From assembly GCF_004135285.1 (NCBI RefSeq), contig NZ_CP035494.1, positions 1,178,001 through 1,242,000 of the forward strand: 64,000 nucleotides of DNA, read 5' to 3'. This document shows positions 1 through 8,924 of this stretch, one piece after another; position 1 is the first letter of the stretch; every line of letters starts with the position of its first letter. The position numbers and the translations under genes were made by a program. The DNA is from Microbacterium protaetiae (GTDB lineage: Bacteria > Actinomycetota > Actinomycetes > Actinomycetales > Microbacteriaceae). The notes below the pieces were generated by a model. That model was not told the origin of the DNA. It ran no database searches and saw only the letters and a program-made list of their open reading frames with translations.

Positions 1-1354
1 CCCGCGCGCCGGCCATGAACCGCTGCACGTCGGGGTCGACCTGAATGTCGCGCGGCCGCAGCGGACGCGTGAGATAGAGGCCCTCCAGCGAGGTCAGCCG
101 CGACAGTGCCACATATGTCTGGCCGGGTGCGAATGCACCCGAACCGAGGTCGATGATCGCGCGGTCGTACGTCTTTCCCTGTGACTTGTGGATCGTCACC
201 GCCCACGCCAGCCGCAGCGGAAACTGCGTGAACTCCGCGGCGATGTCGCGAGTGAGCGCCTTGGTCTTCGGGTCATACGCGTAGCGGAACTTCTCCCACA
301 CCGTCGGCTCGACGTCATGCTCTTCGCCATCGACCTCGACGCGCACGGTATCGCCGGCGATGCGGGTCACCGTGCCGATGGTGCCGTTCACCCACCGCGG
401 TGGCTCGCCGCGCGATGAGACGTCGTTGCGCAGAAACATCACCTGCGCGCCGATCTTCAGCTGCAGCTCGACGTCGGCGGGGTACGCGTCGCCCCGACCG
501 AAGTCGCCGCTGATGTCGGCCATCGCCGTCTGCGCGCGCCCGGGCAGGGCGTTCAGGTGCCGCTGGTTGATGGCGTTGACCCGGTCGTTGCGCGTGGCCA
601 GCGTGATGATCGGCGGCTCGCCCGCCTCGGGCTCGGGCGGCCGGCGGGCGCCGGTGTCGTTGAGCACCTGCGCGATATCGGCGGTCACCCGACCGTGCCG
701 CACGGCGTTGAGCATCGCCTTGAACGCCGGGTCGGACTGCCGATGGATGTCGCGCAGCTCGCGAATATGCAGTTCGGCGCCGTAGTTGCCGACATCCAGC
801 AGTCCGTCGGCGTCTGCACCCGACCCCGCCCACACGTGCGCGTCGAAGAACCAGAACGAGCGATAGTGGTCGTCGACGTACCGGCGCTCGTCGCCGCGCG
901 GCGGCACCGGAGCCAGCTGGTAGGGATCGCCGAACATCACCACCTGCACGCCGCCGAACGGTTCGGCACGACGCCCGCGGGCAGTGCGCAGCGCACGGTC
1001 GACGGCATCCATCAGATCCGCGTTGACCATCGAGATCTCGTCGATCACGAGCGTGTCGATGGCGTTCAGCAGCTTGCGAGTGGCGTCGGACTGCGGTTCG
1101 TCCTTGGTGCCGATCAGGCCGATGGGCAACTTGAACAGCGAGTGGATCGTCTGCCCCTCGACGTTCAGCGCCGCCACCCCGGTCGGTGCGCACACGGCGA
1201 TCTGCTTCTTCGTCGTCCAGGCCAGCTGCTGCAGCAGCGTCGATTTTCCGGTGCCCGCCCGTCCGGTGACGAAGACATGGTCGCGGGTGTCTTCGATGAG
1301 GCGGTACACCTCCTCCTGCTCGGCGGACAGGGCGGGGATGCTCACCCGATCCAT
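1..1354 (-). CDS. ATP-dependent DNA helicase, PIF1/RecD-like (3' end outside window)
   Basis: The ATG at 1354 opens a frame that runs off the left edge, so at least 451 residues are present and the C-terminus is missing. It begins MDRVSIPALSAEQEEVYRLI and has a Walker A motif GRAGTGKS near residues 33-40, then CAPTGVAA (motif Ia) and a Walker B-like DTLVIDEISM. Near the edge AWAVTIHKSQGKTYD and YVALSRLTSLEGLYL match the UvrD-like C-terminal fold of PIF1/RecD superfamily 1 helicases. Such proteins couple ATP hydrolysis to 5'-3' duplex or R-loop unwinding. The gene is divergent from 1454 with a gap of about 100 bp. The family is confident; the exact cellular role is not. Confidence 0.88.
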   Translation of the reverse strand, partial: MDRVSIPALSAEQEEVYRLIEDTRDHVFVTGRAGTGKSTLLQQLAWTTKKQIAVCAPTGVAALNVEGQTIHSLFKLPIGLIGTKDEPQSDATRKLLNAIDTLVIDEISMVNADLMDAVDRALRTARGRRAEPFGGVQVVMFGDPYQLAPVPPRGDERRYVDDHYRSFWFFDAHVWAGSGADADGLLDVGNYGAELHIRELRDIHRQSDPAFKAMLNAVRHGRVTADIAQVLNDTGARRPPEPEAGEPPIITLATRNDRVNAINQRHLNALPGRAQTAMADISGDFGRGDAYPADVELQLKIGAQVMFLRNDVSSRGEPPRWVNGTIGTVTRIAGDTVRVEVDGEEHDVEPTVWEKFRYAYDPKTKALTRDIAAEFTQFPLRLAWAVTIHKSQGKTYDRAIIDLGSGAFAPGQTYVALSRLTSLEGLYLTRPLRPRDIQVDPDVQRFMAGAR

Positions 1355-1453
1355 GGTACGGCGATGGATGCCGCGGCCCGGCAGATTCTCCACAGGCTGT
1401 CGCTTTGCGCCATTCCCCAGGCTGCGCACGCCCGGTTTTCTTAGACTGGGTCC

Positions 1454-2647
1454 GTGGAGAAGGCGGCGCTGGACGCATCGACGCCCCCGGGCGCTTCCTC
1501 CGCCGCGCCCGCGGGCACGATTCCTCCCGTCCGCGAGGCCGGAGAGGGCGCACTCGGCGGGGACGCGACAGCCACCGCACAGGCGAGTCGCCCGGGCCCC
1601 GGCATCCCGCCCCGACGCACTCATCTCGCGCGCGATCTGACCGCCATCGTCGTGACCGTGGTGGTGTTGCTGGCCGCGCTGGGCACGGGTGGGTTCTTTC
1701 TCTATCGGGCGCTGTACAGCCCGTCGGCGTTCGTGCAGCACTATCTGTCGCTGCTGTCGACCGGGCACGCCGCCGATGCGCTGCACGTTCCAGGTGTGGC
1801 CATCGACCGGTCTCAGCTCGAGGCGGCCGGTCTGCCCAAGAACTCCTCCGAGGCGCTGCTGCGCCGCTCGGCGCTGTCGGCCCTGACCGATGTGCGCGTC
1901 GAGTCCGAGACCACGGCGGGAGACGTGACCCAGGTGACCGTGTCATATCTGGCCGGCCAGCGATACCCGGGCACGACGACATTCTCGGTGGAGCAGTCGG
2001 GATGGGCCGGTTTCGTTCCCACCTGGCGGTTCGCCCGCAGCCCGCTCGCGGTCATCGACCTCACGGTGCATGGGTCGATGTCGTTCCAGGTCAACAACTT
2101 CCGGCTCGACAAGCGTCAACTCGCCCTGGCCGGATCATCCGTTCAGGCCGCCGATGCCGTGCCGATGCTCGTCTTCTCGCCCGGGCTCTATTCGGTGCGC
2201 GTGGACACCACTATCTCGTACTCGGCAGGGGTCGCCGTGCTCTCGGACGCCCCACTGAAGAACGTGCCGGTGCAGGTGCAGACGACGCCGACCGACAAGT
2301 TCGTCGCCGTCGTGCAGGACCGCGTCGATGACTTCCTCGATCAGTGCGCCACGCAGCAGGTGCTGCAGCCGACCGGGTGCCCGTTCGGGTACGTCGTCGA
2401 CAACCGCATCGCGGAGCCGCCGCAGTGGTCGATCGAGAAGACGCCCAAGGTCAGCGTCGTGCCCGACGGCGAGGGGTGGGCGATCCCAGAGACCAAGGGA
2501 GACGCGCACATCGTCGTCGACATCCAGTCGATCTACGACGGGTCGATCACGCACATCGACGAGGATGTTCCGTTCGCCATGGTCGGCACCATCGACATCG
2601 GCGCGAACGGCGCGGCCTCGATCCGGGTGAGCGAGCCCGGCGGCTGA
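1454..2647 (+). CDS. Membrane-anchored extracytoplasmic protein of unknown function
   Basis: The 397-residue protein starts at GTG 1454. The first 55 residues are Pro/Ala/Gly-rich and cytoplasmic-looking. One hydrophobic helix follows at about residues 57-80 (LTAIVVTVVVLLAALGTGGF), and the remaining 310 residues should lie outside the cell. The exported part is beta-rich and has two cysteines (in DQCATQQ and PTGCPFGY) that could form a disulfide. This bitopic plan is common in actinobacterial envelope proteins, but I recognise no named domain. It converges with the CopD/CtaG gene, whose stop is 12 bp away. A single gene with its own promoter facing the helicase is likely. Confidence 0.75.
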   Translation: MEKAALDASTPPGASSAAPAGTIPPVREAGEGALGGDATATAQASRPGPGIPPRRTHLARDLTAIVVTVVVLLAALGTGGFFLYRALYSPSAFVQHYLSLLSTGHAADALHVPGVAIDRSQLEAAGLPKNSSEALLRRSALSALTDVRVESETTAGDVTQVTVSYLAGQRYPGTTTFSVEQSGWAGFVPTWRFARSPLAVIDLTVHGSMSFQVNNFRLDKRQLALAGSSVQAADAVPMLVFSPGLYSVRVDTTISYSAGVAVLSDAPLKNVPVQVQTTPTDKFVAVVQDRVDDFLDQCATQQVLQPTGCPFGYVVDNRIAEPPQWSIEKTPKVSVVPDGEGWAIPETKGDAHIVVDIQSIYDGSITHIDEDVPFAMVGTIDIGANGAASIRVSEPGG

Positions 2648-2659
2648 CGCTGCCCGTCG

Positions 2660-4708
2660 CTAAGACGAGCCCAGGTGCGCCTCGCGGTCGGCCGCGTGTG
2701 CATCGCGCTCGGCAAGGGCGGCCAGCCGCGCGTTGTATTCGACGAGCTCGGCGTCTCCGGTGCGGTCGGCATGCCGGTCGCGGCGCTTCTGCACGCGATC
2801 ATCGTCGCGCGCCCACGAGATGCCGACGATCACCGCGAGGATGAGCGTCGGAATCTCGCCGACCGACCAGGCGATGCCGCCGCCGACATACTGATCGGCC
2901 AGCGGCGTGGCACCCCAGGTGCGCCCCATCGACCCGAACCACTCGGCCACCATGAGTCCGGAGTGCATCATGATCGTGATGCCGAAGAACGCGTGCGTGG
3001 CCATCACGAGGATCAGAATGACCAGCCGCAGGGCGTAGGGCAGCCGCGAAGGGACCGGATCGATGCCGATCAGCGACTGCACGAAAAGGTACCCCGAGAT
3101 GAGAAAGTGCACGATCATCCACTCGTGCCCGAGATGGTCGTACATCGCCCAGCGCAGCAGATCGGAGAAATAGAACACCCACAGCGACGCGGCGAAGATC
3201 ACCGCCGCCACGATCGGGTTGGTGATCACCCGCGCGAACGGACTGTGCACCGCCCACATGATCCACTCGCGTGCTCCGCGCGTGCCGTCGTGCCGCTTCT
3301 GAATGGCGCGCAGCGCCAGGGTCACCGGCGCCCCCGGCACCAAGAGCATCGGGATCGCCATGGTCAACAGCATGTGGCCCATCATGTGCACGCTGAACAG
3401 GTAGTCCTGGTAGGCGTTCAGCGGCCCGTTGGTGACCCACGCGAGAAGCACCAGGCCGAGAATCCAGAACACAGTGCGATAGATCGGCCATCGGTCGCCG
3501 CGTCGGTGCAGCCGCCACACCCCGGCAAGGTAGAAGAACGCACCGAACGCGCACAGCACCGCCCACAGCAGGTCGATGTCCCACTGGGTGAACCAGCGTG
3601 CCATCGTCAGCTCGGGGGGCAGGGGCGATCCGGTGAGGATCTCGGCCGGCGTCTCAGCCAACGGCACCTGAGCGCCCGCGGGCGGTGGGGTGCGGGCCAG
3701 GGCGACAGCGGCACCGCTCGCGATGCCCATGATCACCAGTTCGACGAGTACGAAACGCCAGAAACGGCGGGATGCCGCATCCTGCCGTACCTGGGAGATC
3801 AGGCGTGTGCGGTACACCGTGCCCAGCAGACCGAGCAGCACGAGGGCTGAAGCCTTCACCAGCACGAGCGTGCCATATCCCGAATCGAACAGGTCGTTCA
3901 GATCGCCCAGGCCGATGACAGCCCGCGCAACGCCCGAGACGGCGACCACGACGAAGGCCACGATGGCGATCGACGAGTAGCGCCCGAGCACATCGGCCAT
4001 GCGGTCGCGGTCAAGCAGCGGACGCACGATGACCAGCAGCACCAGGCCGCCGACCCACACCGCGGCCCCCGCCATGTGCAGGACCATCGCCGTCACAGCG
4101 ATGTTGTGCGACGCCAGGTCGCCGGAGTGGCCCTGGGTGGCCATCGGAATCAGCGCGGCCAGCGCCGCGATCGCCACCAGCAGGGTGCTCGTCCACCCGC
4201 GCACGGCGAAGGTCAGCACCGTCAGCACCGCGCCGGCCAGCGTTGTGATCAGCCAGGTCAGCCCGGCCTCGGTCGTGGTCAGCCAGGTGCCCAGCTGCCC
4301 GCCGAACGTGTTGTCGAGCCCCACCGTCGGGTTGAAGGTGAGGACGAAGGTGAGAAACCCGGTGGCGGCCGCGGCGACAGTGAAGATGGCGGCCGAGAGG
4401 GATGCCACGCTCAGCGCGAGTTCGAAGGGCTTCTCGTCGGCGCGCAGGGCGAACAGGGCGGTCACCAGCGTGCCGCAGAGCCCTGCCGCCGACAGGTTCA
4501 CCACCATCGTGATCAGCGGCAGTCCCCAGCGCACGAAGGGCCCCGGGTCTCCCAGCGGCAGCGGCGCGGCGCCCCCGCCGTAGGCGAGCGCCCACAGCGC
4601 CGCAAGAAGCGCGGCCACGACGAGGAGCGCAGGCCCGGCCATGCGCAGCGCGCGGGCGGGTGCCATGCCTCCCGAGGCGACGCCTGCGGAAGCGGATGTG
4701 CGGGTCAC
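2660..4708 (-). CDS. CopD-CtaG fusion: copper transport and cytochrome c oxidase assembly membrane protein
   Basis: This 682-residue polytopic membrane protein starts at GTG 4708. The N-terminal half (about residues 20-340) is CopD-like, with repeated hydrophobic helices and conserved His in MVLHMAGAAVWVGG. The C-terminal half (about 370-640) is CtaG-like: FTQWDIDLLWAVL, LFSVHMMGHMLLTMAIP and HEWMIVHFLISGYLFVQSL supply the His and Met expected for copper handling. Such fusions are usual in Actinobacteria and are thought to deliver copper to the Cu(B) centre of cytochrome oxidase. The tail after residue 640 is charged and cytoplasmic. No cox genes lie nearby. The gene appears monocistronic. 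Confidence 0.9.
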   Translation of the reverse strand: MTRTSASAGVASGGMAPARALRMAGPALLVVAALLAALWALAYGGGAAPLPLGDPGPFVRWGLPLITMVVNLSAAGLCGTLVTALFALRADEKPFELALSVASLSAAIFTVAAAATGFLTFVLTFNPTVGLDNTFGGQLGTWLTTTEAGLTWLITTLAGAVLTVLTFAVRGWTSTLLVAIAALAALIPMATQGHSGDLASHNIAVTAMVLHMAGAAVWVGGLVLLVIVRPLLDRDRMADVLGRYSSIAIVAFVVVAVSGVARAVIGLGDLNDLFDSGYGTLVLVKASALVLLGLLGTVYRTRLISQVRQDAASRRFWRFVLVELVIMGIASGAAVALARTPPPAGAQVPLAETPAEILTGSPLPPELTMARWFTQWDIDLLWAVLCAFGAFFYLAGVWRLHRRGDRWPIYRTVFWILGLVLLAWVTNGPLNAYQDYLFSVHMMGHMLLTMAIPMLLVPGAPVTLALRAIQKRHDGTRGAREWIMWAVHSPFARVITNPIVAAVIFAASLWVFYFSDLLRWAMYDHLGHEWMIVHFLISGYLFVQSLIGIDPVPSRLPYALRLVILILVMATHAFFGITIMMHSGLMVAEWFGSMGRTWGATPLADQYVGGGIAWSVGEIPTLILAVIVGISWARDDDRVQKRRDRHADRTGDAELVEYNARLAALAERDAHAADREAHLGSS

Positions 4709-4765
4709 CCCTCCAGCCTAAGCGGGTCGGGGACGGTGCAGCCGCCTCGGCAGAGCTCGCGTGCC

Positions 4766-4800
4766 AGAGGGGGATGCCGCGGCCTGCGGCATCCCCCTCT
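4766..4800 (-). terminator. Intrinsic terminator of the HU gene
   Basis: A perfect 15-bp inverted repeat (4766-4780 with 4786-4800) with a 5-nt loop lies 12 bp beyond the HU stop. Its arms contain GGATGCCGC and GCGGCATCC, the overrepresented nonamer of this window, as an inverted pair. There is no long U-tract, which is common in high-GC actinobacteria. It may also terminate transcripts arriving from the other side. Confidence 0.7.
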
Positions 4801-4812
4801 TCGGCGTTCGTC

Positions 4813-5100
4813 TTACTTGACGGCAGCCTTCAGCTTCGAACCGGCGGTGACCTTCACGCGCTTGCCGGCAGGGATCTTGATCTCGGCGCCGGTCTGCGGG
4901 TTGCGGCCGGTGCGGGCCGCGGTGGCGACCTGCTCGAAGGCGATCCAGCCCGGGATCGAGACCTTGCTGCCCTTGGCGACGGCCTCGGAGACCGTGGCGA
5001 AGAGAGAGTCCAGAACGCTCGAGACGGTGGACTGGCTCTGGCCGGTCGCGCTGGCAATGCTCGCAACGAGCTCGGTCTTGGTGATGGACTTGTCAGCCAT
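4813..5100 (-). CDS. hup: HU-family histone-like DNA-binding protein
   Basis: The 95-residue protein MADKSITKTELVASIASATG has the full HU/IHF fold: an N-terminal dimerisation helix pair, VSIPGWIAFE, then the DNA-binding arm with RTGRNPQTG and IPAGKRV. The C-terminus ends at KLKAAVK without the Lys/Ala-rich extension of mycobacterial HupB, so it resembles the short bacterial HU. HU bends and compacts DNA in the nucleoid. The 217-bp upstream gap to the S14 terminator should carry its own promoter. A strong terminator follows. Assignment is secure. Confidence 0.96.
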   Translation of the reverse strand: MADKSITKTELVASIASATGQSQSTVSSVLDSLFATVSEAVAKGSKVSIPGWIAFEQVATAARTGRNPQTGAEIKIPAGKRVKVTAGSKLKAAVK

Positions 5101-5317
5101 ATGGGTGTGTCCTCCAGACGGCGGACCCGCCGCCTTTGTCTACGGAACCGAAGGACGTTGGTGCCCCCCGGCTGGTCTTTGCGACCGGGTCCGAATGTAC
5201 CAAGAAACCGCGGAATCATGCGGATTTCGCGGCATCCGTCGCAGAATCACCCGGCGTGTCGGCGGTTTTCGTGTGGCAGATGTTACTGATGTGACAGACG
5301 GGATGCCGCAGGCATGA

Positions 5318-5351
5318 CGAAGGCCGGAACCCACACGGGCTCCGGCCTTCG
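5318..5351 (-). terminator. Intrinsic terminator of the rpmB-rpmG-rpsN operon
   Basis: An 11-bp perfect inverted repeat CGAAGGCCGGA / TCCGGCCTTCG (5318-5328 and 5341-5351) with a 12-nt loop lies 12 bp beyond the rpsN stop on the minus strand. Confidence 0.75.
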
Positions 5352-5363
5352 GTGAATCGGGCT

Positions 5364-5669
5364 CTACCAGCTCGACTTGGTCACGCCGGGCAGCTCACCA
5401 CGGTGGGCCATGTCGCGGAAGCGCACGCGCGAGACGCCGAACTTCGACAGGTGGCCGCGCGGGCGGCCGTCGATGACGTCGCGGTTGCGCAGGCGCACCG
5501 GCGAGGCGTTGCGGGGCAGCTTCTGCAGGCCGACACGGGCGGCCTCGCGCTGCTCGTCGGTGGAGGCCGGGTCGACCAGCTGCTTCTTCAGCTCGGCACG
5601 CTTCTCGGCGTAACGGGCGACGACCTCCGCGCGCTGGTTGTTGCGCGCGATCTTGCTCTTCTTGGCCAT
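5364..5669 (-). CDS. rpsN: 30S ribosomal protein S14, long zinc-independent form
   Basis: The 101-residue protein begins [20 protein letters not shown] and ends [11 protein letters not shown]. This is the long S14 type without the CxxC zinc knuckles of the 61-residue form usually found in the S10/spc operon. S14 binds the 3' major domain of 16S rRNA. The start at 5669 was chosen because family members begin MAKKS, although an in-frame ATG lies nine codons upstream. It is the last gene of rpmB-rpmG-rpsN, 4 bp after the L33 stop. In many actinobacteria this cluster of cysteine-free paralogs is Zur-controlled, but no Zur box was found upstream here. Confidence 0.95.
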   Translation of the reverse strand: MAKKSKIARNNQRAEVVARYAEKRAELKKQLVDPASTDEQREAARVGLQKLPRNASPVRLRNRDVIDGRPRGHLSKFGVSRVRFRDMAHRGELPGVTKSSW

Positions 5670-5673
5670 GCGA

Positions 5674-5844
5674 TCAGCGCTCCTCTCGGAATTCAACGTG
5701 CTTGCGCACGACGGGGTCGTACTTCTTCAGCACGATGCGGTCGGGGTTGTTGCGGCGGTTCTTGCGCGTCACGTAGGTGTACCCGGTGCCGGCGGTCGAA
5801 CGCAGCTTGATGATCGGACGGACGTCCTGGGCCTTCTTCGCCAT
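5674..5844 (-). CDS. rpmG: 50S ribosomal protein L33, zinc-independent form
   Basis: The 56-residue protein [20 protein letters not shown]... contains [20 protein letters not shown] and ends [11 protein letters not shown]. It has no cysteines, so it is the C-minus form of L33. Its ATG overlaps the rpmB stop as ATGA at 5844-5847, indicating translational coupling, and rpsN follows after 4 bp. L33 sits near the E site of the large subunit. The size is normal for the family. Confidence 0.96.
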   Translation of the reverse strand: MAKKAQDVRPIIKLRSTAGTGYTYVTRKNRRNNPDRIVLKKYDPVVRKHVEFREER

Positions 5845-6080
5845 CAGAGCTTCACACCCTTCGCGATGAGGTCCTTCACGACCGACTCGATGCCACGGGC
5901 GTCGATCACCTTGATGCCCTTGGCGGACACGTTGAGGGTGATCTTACGACCCAGCGACGGGACGAAATAGGTCTTCTTCTGCACGTTCGGGTCGAAGCGG
6001 CGCTTCGTCCGGCGGTGCGAGTGCGAGATGTTGTGACCGAAGCCGGGAACCGCTCCGGTCACCTGGCACACTGCAGCCAT
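5844..6080 (-). CDS. rpmB: 50S ribosomal protein L28, zinc-independent form
   Basis: The 78-residue protein starts [20 protein letters not shown] and contains [20 protein letters not shown]. It has a single Cys and lacks the paired CxxC motifs of zinc-binding L28. The start at ATG 6080 is preceded by AGAAGGAGACATCACC, a good ribosome binding site; the frame extends further upstream but without family similarity. This is the first gene of a three-gene ribosomal operon. The best -10-like match upstream on the minus strand is TAAACT near 6244-6249. No Zur palindrome is visible in the first 250 bp. Confidence 0.96.
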   Translation of the reverse strand: MAAVCQVTGAVPGFGHNISHSHRRTKRRFDPNVQKKTYFVPSLGRKITLNVSAKGIKVIDARGIESVVKDLIAKGVKL

Positions 6081-6329
6081 GGTGATGTCTCCTTCTGTAC
6101 CGTGACGCCGGACGGCGCCACCCAAGATCCCTTGTCTGCGTCTCGCGACACCCCTCGTCAGCGCCCGGATGCACCGGTCGCCTGTTGAGCGAAGTGAGAC
6201 GAAACGCGAACTGCGCGCTGGAGTGCGTGCAGACAAAGAACGAGTTTAGCATGGCCGGGCGTGTCGCCTTGACCGGCGTGGGGCAGGGGTCGCGGGTCGC
6301 GGCTGCGCGACGGGCTGCGCGGCGCGGTG

Positions 6330-6800
6330 CTTCACCCCGCGAAACTCACTCCACCGCGCGAAACACCGTGCATTGCGCCAAGTCTCGCGCGAAACCATGA
6401 GCCTCGACGCGCCAAGCTCGCGGCCCTGGCCCACCCGGCCACCGGGCCACCCAAAACACCTCGCCGGCAACACACCGCCGGTTCACGACGCGAACTCAGC
6501 CCTCTTCCCGGCGCTGCTCCGCGCCCCCACCCCGCGAAACTCACTCCACCGCGCGAAACACCGCGCATTGCGCGCAGTCTCGCGCGAAACCATAAGTCTC
6601 GACGCGCAAAGCCCGGGGCCCTGGCCCACCGGCCCACCCAAAACACCTCGCCGGCCACACCACCGGTTCACGACGCGAACTCAGCCCTCTTCCCGGCGCT
6701 GCTCCGCGCCCCCACCCCGCGAAACTCACTCCACCGCGCGAAACACCGCGCATTGCGCCAAGTCTCACGCGAAACCATGAGTCTCGACGCGCCAAGCCCG
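6330..6800. repeat. Three-copy intergenic tandem repeat, period about 190 bp
   Basis: The block CCCCGCGAAACTCACTCC starts at 6335, 6530 and 6715 (periods 195 and 185 bp). In each copy it continues with a segment ending in an AAGTCTC or CAGTCTC ... CGAAACCAT stretch. The inter-block part (CACCGGTTCACGACGCGAAC type) is also repeated. Many frames are open through it only because of composition. I see no gene between rpmB (6080) and 6953 apart from this array. Confidence 0.8.
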
Positions 6801-6952
6801 CGGCTGCGGCGCGGCGGCGGGGCAGCGCGGCACCGACGCCCACCACAGCGACCGCGCCAGAGCACGCGCCCCACCGGAAGCATCCCCCGCCGGGAGTCGG
6901 GGATGCCGGAATGTCGCCCCACCCGACAGACCAGGCATCCCCGCCGTGACGG

Positions 6953-7063
6953 TCAGCGCTTGCGCGCCTTGACCGTGTTCTCTTCGGCCTTCCCCTTCTT
7001 CAGCGCACGCTTCTCCTTGAGCGTGGCCTGGGGTGCCTTCTTGGCGTTGTGCTTGTCTGCCAT
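6953..7063 (-). CDS. Small very basic protein, 36 residues
   Basis: The ATG at 7063 opens a 36-codon frame encoding MADKHNAKKAPQATLKEKRA followed by LKKGKAEENTVKARKR. It is highly charged (13 Lys/Arg against 4 Glu/Asp) with no hydrophobic core. This suggests a nucleic-acid or ribosome-associated peptide, but no family is recognised. On the minus strand AGGGAAGCGAGTATCACC precedes the ATG and contains a possible ribosome binding site. Stop at 6953. Its sense-like composition and start context make it more credible than the surrounding repeat-derived frames. Confidence 0.6.
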   Translation of the reverse strand: MADKHNAKKAPQATLKEKRALKKGKAEENTVKARKR

Positions 7064-7176
7064 GGTGATACTCGCTTCCCTCATCAAGCTGGCGGGTATT
7101 CCGAGTGACCATAGCCCACTTCTGACCGGAAGTCACTTCCTACGAACTGACCTGGGGTTTCTGGCGCCCAAGCCCC

Positions 7177-7938
7177 TCACGCCGCCGCATGCGGGTCGAA
7201 CCGATTCAGCATCTCGACGGTCTGCGCGTAGTCGCCGCGCACCTCGCCGAAGCGCAACAGCTTGACGTTCTCGACGAGGATCTCGTGTGCGTCGGGCTGC
7301 GTGGCGATCAGCTGGATCGTCTCATCGGCGAACTCGTCGAGGGGCATGGCGAAGGGGCTCCCGCTCTGCCCGGGCAGAATCTCGGTCGCCACAGCCGGGG
7401 GCACGAGCTCCAGCACCTTCACGCTCGTGTCGGCAAGCTGCAGACGGATCGTCTCCGACAGCTGATGGATGCCGGCCTTTGTCGCGTTGTACGTCGGCGT
7501 CACCCGCAGCGGCGCATGCGCCAGACCGCTCGACACCGTGACGATCGTCGCATCGGGTCGGCTGCGCAACTGCTCGATGAAGGCCGCTATCAGGCGGATC
7601 GGTCCGAGCAGGTTCGTCGTGATGATCTGCTCGGCATCAGCCAGGAAGCCGTCATCGTGCCAGTCCTCGAGGCGCATGATGCCGGCCATCGGGATGAGCA
7701 CGTTCAGATCGGGATGCGCAGCGATCACCTCGACGGCCGCGCGGCGGATGCTTGCGGCATCCGCCGTGTCGATGTGCACGGCGTCGAATCCATGCGCGAT
7801 CCGGAGCTGGGCGAGCACCTCGGTGCGGCGACCGCCGATGATCACGATGTTGCCGGCGGCCTGCAGGCGGATGGCGAGGGCGAGTCCGATGCCACTGGTC
7901 GCGCCGGGGATGAAGATGGTGTTCCCTGTGATGTTCAT
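7177..7938 (-). CDS. Short-chain dehydrogenase/reductase, DltE-like
   Basis: The 253-residue SDR begins MNITGNTIFIPGATSGIGLA, with the nucleotide-binding GxxxGxG motif (GATSGIG). The usual NNAG motif is replaced by IPMAG near residue 90. The catalytic elements VTVSSGL and YNATKAG follow, giving Ser, Tyr and Lys. This version matches the DltE/YbbO-like subgroup. The start at 7938 was preferred over an ATG seven codons upstream because family members start MN(I/L)TGNT. It is divergent from an XRE/MmyB-type regulator at 8041, which probably controls it. The substrate is unknown. Confidence 0.88.
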   Translation of the reverse strand: MNITGNTIFIPGATSGIGLALAIRLQAAGNIVIIGGRRTEVLAQLRIAHGFDAVHIDTADAASIRRAAVEVIAAHPDLNVLIPMAGIMRLEDWHDDGFLADAEQIITTNLLGPIRLIAAFIEQLRSRPDATIVTVSSGLAHAPLRVTPTYNATKAGIHQLSETIRLQLADTSVKVLELVPPAVATEILPGQSGSPFAMPLDEFADETIQLIATQPDAHEILVENVKLLRFGEVRGDYAQTVEMLNRFDPHAAA

Positions 7939-8040
7939 GCGATCCAGGATCAGCGGCATCCCTTCGCGGCGTAAGAGACGCGATGATCAGGGGATCCGCG
8001 ATCCCTGGTTCACGACGCCTGCACGCGGGACACTGGACAG

Positions 8041-8880
8041 ATGGACCGCGCCGCACTCGCCGACTTCCTCCGCCGTCGCCGCGCAGCGCTCCTGCCCACC
8101 GATGTCGGCTTGCCCTCCGGTGCGCGGCGGCGGGCACCGGGCCTGCGGCGCGAGGAAGTCGCGGCGCTCACGGGAATGTCAGCTGACTACTACACACGCC
8201 TCGAGCAGAGTCGGGGCCCGCAACCGAGCGAGCAGATGCTCGCCGCACTGGCGAGGGCGCTGCGCCTGACCGATGACGAGCGCGACTACCTCTTCCGCAC
8301 GGCGGGGCACTCGGCGCCCGACCGACGCAGTTCACTCCCGCACGTCGCTCCGGCCCTGTTGCGCGTGCTCGACCGACTCGAAGACACCCCGGCACTCATC
8401 CTCTCGAATCTCGGCGAACCCCTCGTGGCGAACCGGATGGCGCAGTCGTTGTTCGGCGATGTGTCGGCACGCACCGGCCTGGACCGCAGCGACGTCTACC
8501 GCTGGTTCACCGAGCCGGCCTCGCGCGCTGTCTATCCAGAGGACGATCACGCGCGGCAGGCCCGTGCCCTCGTTGCGAACCTGCGCGTCGCCTACGGCGC
8601 CATGGGGCCCCGCTCCCGGGCCGGCGAACTTGTGCGCGCGCTGCAGACGGCCAGCGCGGAGTTCGCCGAGCTCTGGGCCAGGCACGAGGTCGCGGCGCGC
8701 TTCGAGGACCACAAGACCCTCATCCACCCCGAGCTGGGCGCTATCGAGCTCGATTGTCAGGTGCTGTTCACCGAAGACCAGTCGCAGGCACTGCTCGTGC
8801 TCACCGCCGCGCCACACACCGAGGCTGCCGAGAAGCTCGAGCTGCTGGCCGTGCTCGGCACGCAGCGTTTCGGCGGTTGA
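8041..8880 (+). CDS. XRE-family transcriptional regulator with MmyB-like ligand-binding domain
   Basis: The 279-residue protein carries an N-terminal helix-turn-helix at about residues 20-75 (PGLRREEVAALTGMSADYYT, then RLEQSRGPQPSEQMLAALAR). A PAS-like MmyB ligand-binding domain follows from about residue 105 (LEDTPALILSNLGEPLVANR). Proteins of this plan often repress an adjacent divergent oxidoreductase, and an SDR gene starts 103 bp away in the opposite direction. A similar regulator next to an SDR is found at 53571. The inducing ligand cannot be predicted. Confidence 0.9.
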   Translation: MDRAALADFLRRRRAALLPTDVGLPSGARRRAPGLRREEVAALTGMSADYYTRLEQSRGPQPSEQMLAALARALRLTDDERDYLFRTAGHSAPDRRSSLPHVAPALLRVLDRLEDTPALILSNLGEPLVANRMAQSLFGDVSARTGLDRSDVYRWFTEPASRAVYPEDDHARQARALVANLRVAYGAMGPRSRAGELVRALQTASAEFAELWARHEVAARFEDHKTLIHPELGAIELDCQVLFTEDQSQALLVLTAAPHTEAAEKLELLAVLGTQRFGG

Positions 8881-8924
8881 GTCATCCGCGCGGAGAGCGG
8901 GAGTGCGAGGGGGCTGCGTGGCGC

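Noticed and set aside
315..1982. A 555-residue minus-strand frame over the helicase and the next gene
   Set aside because: It has Arg/Pro-rich shadow composition and is out of frame with the clear helicase motifs.
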